From JBGPIK01 sp041484845 (GTDB lineage: Bacteria; Desulfobacterota; Binatia; UBA9968), in NCBI GenBank assembly GCA_041484845.1, contig JBGPIK010000367.1, positions 1-6,988 of the forward strand: a DNA stretch of 6,988 nucleotides. The letters run 5' to 3'. This document shows, piece after piece, positions 5,546 through 6,988 of the stretch; within the stretch, counting starts at the first letter, position 1, and each line of letters starts with the position of its first letter. A program made the position numbers and the translations under genes. The notes beneath the pieces were generated by a model. That model searched no databases. It had not been told where the DNA came from and was given only the letters and a program-made list of their open reading frames with translations.

Positions 5546-6871
5546 GTGATTGTTGCGCTTTACGCTCGGGTATCCACAACGAAACAGGCGGAAAAGGATC
5601 TTTCAATTCCGGATCAGGTGCACCAGATGCGCCACTGGTGTCAATAGCATAGCCATTCCGTCGCCGCAGAATATGTTGAGGCCGGAGCTTCTGCCACCGA
5701 TGACCGCCGGCCCGAGTTTCAACGGATGATTACGGAAGCAACTACAAAGGATAAGACAAGGCCGTTTGATGCCATTGTAGTTCATTCGCAGTCGCGGTTT
5801 TTCCGGAGCATGGTGGATTTCGCGCTTTACGAGCGCCGTCTTAATAAGGCTGGCCTGAAAGTCATCTCCATTACTCAGCCCACCGGGGAAGAGATCTCGG
5901 GGGAGATGATGCGCCGGATGATTAGCCTGTTCGATGAATACCAGAGTAAAGAGAACAGTAAGCACACACTCCGCGCCATGAAAGAAAACGCCCGTCGCGG
6001 TTTCTTCAACGGGTCCATGCCTCCATTCGGCTACAAACTGGAAGAAGTGGAGGCCGCAGGCAATAAAGGTAAAAAGAAACGCCTTGCTCTGGATGAGCCG
6101 GAAGGCAGTGTGGTCCGAAAGATCTTTGATTTCTATCTGAACGGACATAATGGGCAAGCCTTGGGAATGCTAGGGGTGGCTCGGCTCTTGAACAGAACGG
6201 GACTCACTTTCAGGGGAAAACCTTGGAGCAAGGGTAAAATTGATTCAATCTTGCGTGACCGAAGTTATATCGGTGAGCACTACTTCAACAAAAAAAATAC
6301 CAAGACCGGAAAAGTTAAGCCGAAAGAGAAGTGGGTCCTGTGTGCTGTACCGCAAATTATTGACGAATCTCTATTCAACGAGGCGCAGCTGCGAAGGGAG
6401 GCTCAGCATCCCTCGCAGATAGCGCCGCGGCTGCTCTCCTCGCCCATTTTCCTGGCGGGAGTTTTAAGGTGCGCCCGTTGCGGATCGCGAATGACATTGG
6501 CTACCGGCAAAGGAGGCCGATACCGATACTATAAATGCAACCGGCAAATCCGAAAAGGTCACGGTTGTGATGGTCGTAACGTTCCAATGGGTAAATTAGA
6601 CGTTCTGGTGCGGCAGGCTCTGGCCGAACGGGTATTTACACCGGAAAGAGTTCGTAAAATGGTCGAGCTCCTGCGAGCGAACCTGAAGAATAGTCACATT
6701 GGCTCTTCGGAACAGACCAAAAGGCTACGGCAGGAATTGGAAAAGAACAGGCTCGCCAGTGAGCGGCTACTTGAGGCAGTGGAAAAGGGGCTCCTGCCTA
6801 TGGACGATATTCTAGCGAAACGCTCCCACGCGCTGCAGTCAGAACGGAGTGTCGCCGCTAACGAAAACTGA
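5546..6871 (+). pseudogene. Large serine recombinase, amber stop and truncated 3' end
   Basis: A large serine recombinase (phage or ICE integrase type). The GTG start has a strong AGGGGAG (5532-5538) 7 nt upstream and gives LYARVSTTKQ with nucleophile S10. An in-frame TAG at codon 34 (5645-5647) follows HWCQ; the same frame then continues with good family sequence (EYVEAGASATDDRRPEFQRM). From there: rest of the resolvase domain (to about 145, with SQSRFFRS at 81-88), Recombinase domain (about 155-290, GSMPPFGYKL onward), zinc ribbon with Cys 309, 312, 331 and 341, and a coiled coil (about 365-434). An internal ATG at 5726 would give a protein without S10, so it could not be catalytic. The last six residues come from an inserted IS end. 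It is inactive unless the TAG is read through; a sequencing error at the TAG cannot be excluded. Confidence 0.85.
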
Positions 6872-6988
6872 CCCGTTCTCGCTAACGAAAAGGGACCCAG
6901 TGGCTGCGGCAGGATTTTCGGAAGGAGTTGCGGCGTAGGTTTTTAGGATGAAGCAGTCAGGGGCAGCTTGGGCGCTCGGGCGGGCAGC
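6850..6988. mobile_element. End of a probable IS21-like insertion sequence
   Basis: A sequence starting TGTCGCC interrupts the 3' part of the serine recombinase. It carries two tandem copies of a repeat with the AACGAAAA..GACCC pattern that I associate with IS21-family ends, which begin with TG and have several internal binding repeats for the IstA transposase. No complete transposase gene lies in the window. On the minus strand a frame runs in from the right edge and stops at 6943, which could be the tail of a transposition gene, but this is too short to judge. Family call is from memory of end sequences. Confidence 0.55.
6856..6898 (+). repeat. Two direct repeats at the IS end
   Basis: CGCTAACGAAAACTGACCC (6856-6874) and CGCTAACGAAAAGGGACCC (6880-6898) match at 17 of 19 positions and are 24 bp apart. 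The TGA that now ends the recombinase frame lies in the first copy. Such spaced repeats are expected as transposase-binding sites at IS21-type ends. Confidence 0.75.

Noticed and set aside
5645..5647. Programmed recoding of the TAG (for example pyrrolysine)
   Set aside because: No other TAG-interrupted gene or tRNA is visible, and other genes here end normally at TAG (2840-2842, 4040-4042). A point mutation is simpler.
5603..6157. 184-codon minus-strand frame opposite the serine recombinase
   Set aside because: It is antisense to recognisable catalytic-domain sequence and shows no family pattern of its own.

Overview
The window looks like part of a bacterial mobile element: an integrated plasmid-like or mobilizable island of mid-range GC with clear Shine-Dalgarno sites. 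The gene families suggest a proteobacterium, but the sequence does not fix the taxon. No rRNA, tRNA, CRISPR array or ordinary housekeeping gene is visible.

Layout. The left edge (1-135) has no supportable gene. A very short ribbon-helix-helix (RHH) antitoxin-like gene follows on the minus strand (136-273), with a palindromic operator/promoter and no toxin gene. A strong perfect hairpin (426-457) separates it from a small plus-strand hypothetical gene (563-778), and a GC-rich cluster of hairpins comes next (779-833). The main cargo is a tight minus-strand operon read from about 3451 down to 1051: a 203-aa conserved-type protein, an 11-nt gap, a ParA/MinD-type ATPase, and a 4-nt overlap (ATGA) into a synthetase-only RelA/SpoT-domain protein. 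Divergent from it, across an intergenic region rich in ACATTT/AAATGT repeats, is the plus-strand core module: an RHH regulator, a Rep_trans-type replication initiator or relaxase-like protein, two small ORFs, and a large serine recombinase.

How it may work. The plus-strand genes look like the maintenance module of the element (regulation, replication or nicking, site-specific recombination). The RHH protein probably represses its own promoter through the ACATTT repeats. The minus-strand operon looks like cargo. A ParA-like ATPase with no ParB, coupled to a (p)ppGpp-synthetase-like enzyme and a third protein, is an unusual set that could be a toxin-antitoxin, stress or anti-phage module. That role is inference.

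Decay. The serine recombinase has an in-frame TAG at codon 34, and its 3' end is interrupted at about 6850 by what looks like the end of an IS21-like insertion sequence, which supplies the stop codon. The element copy is therefore probably no longer able to excise by itself.
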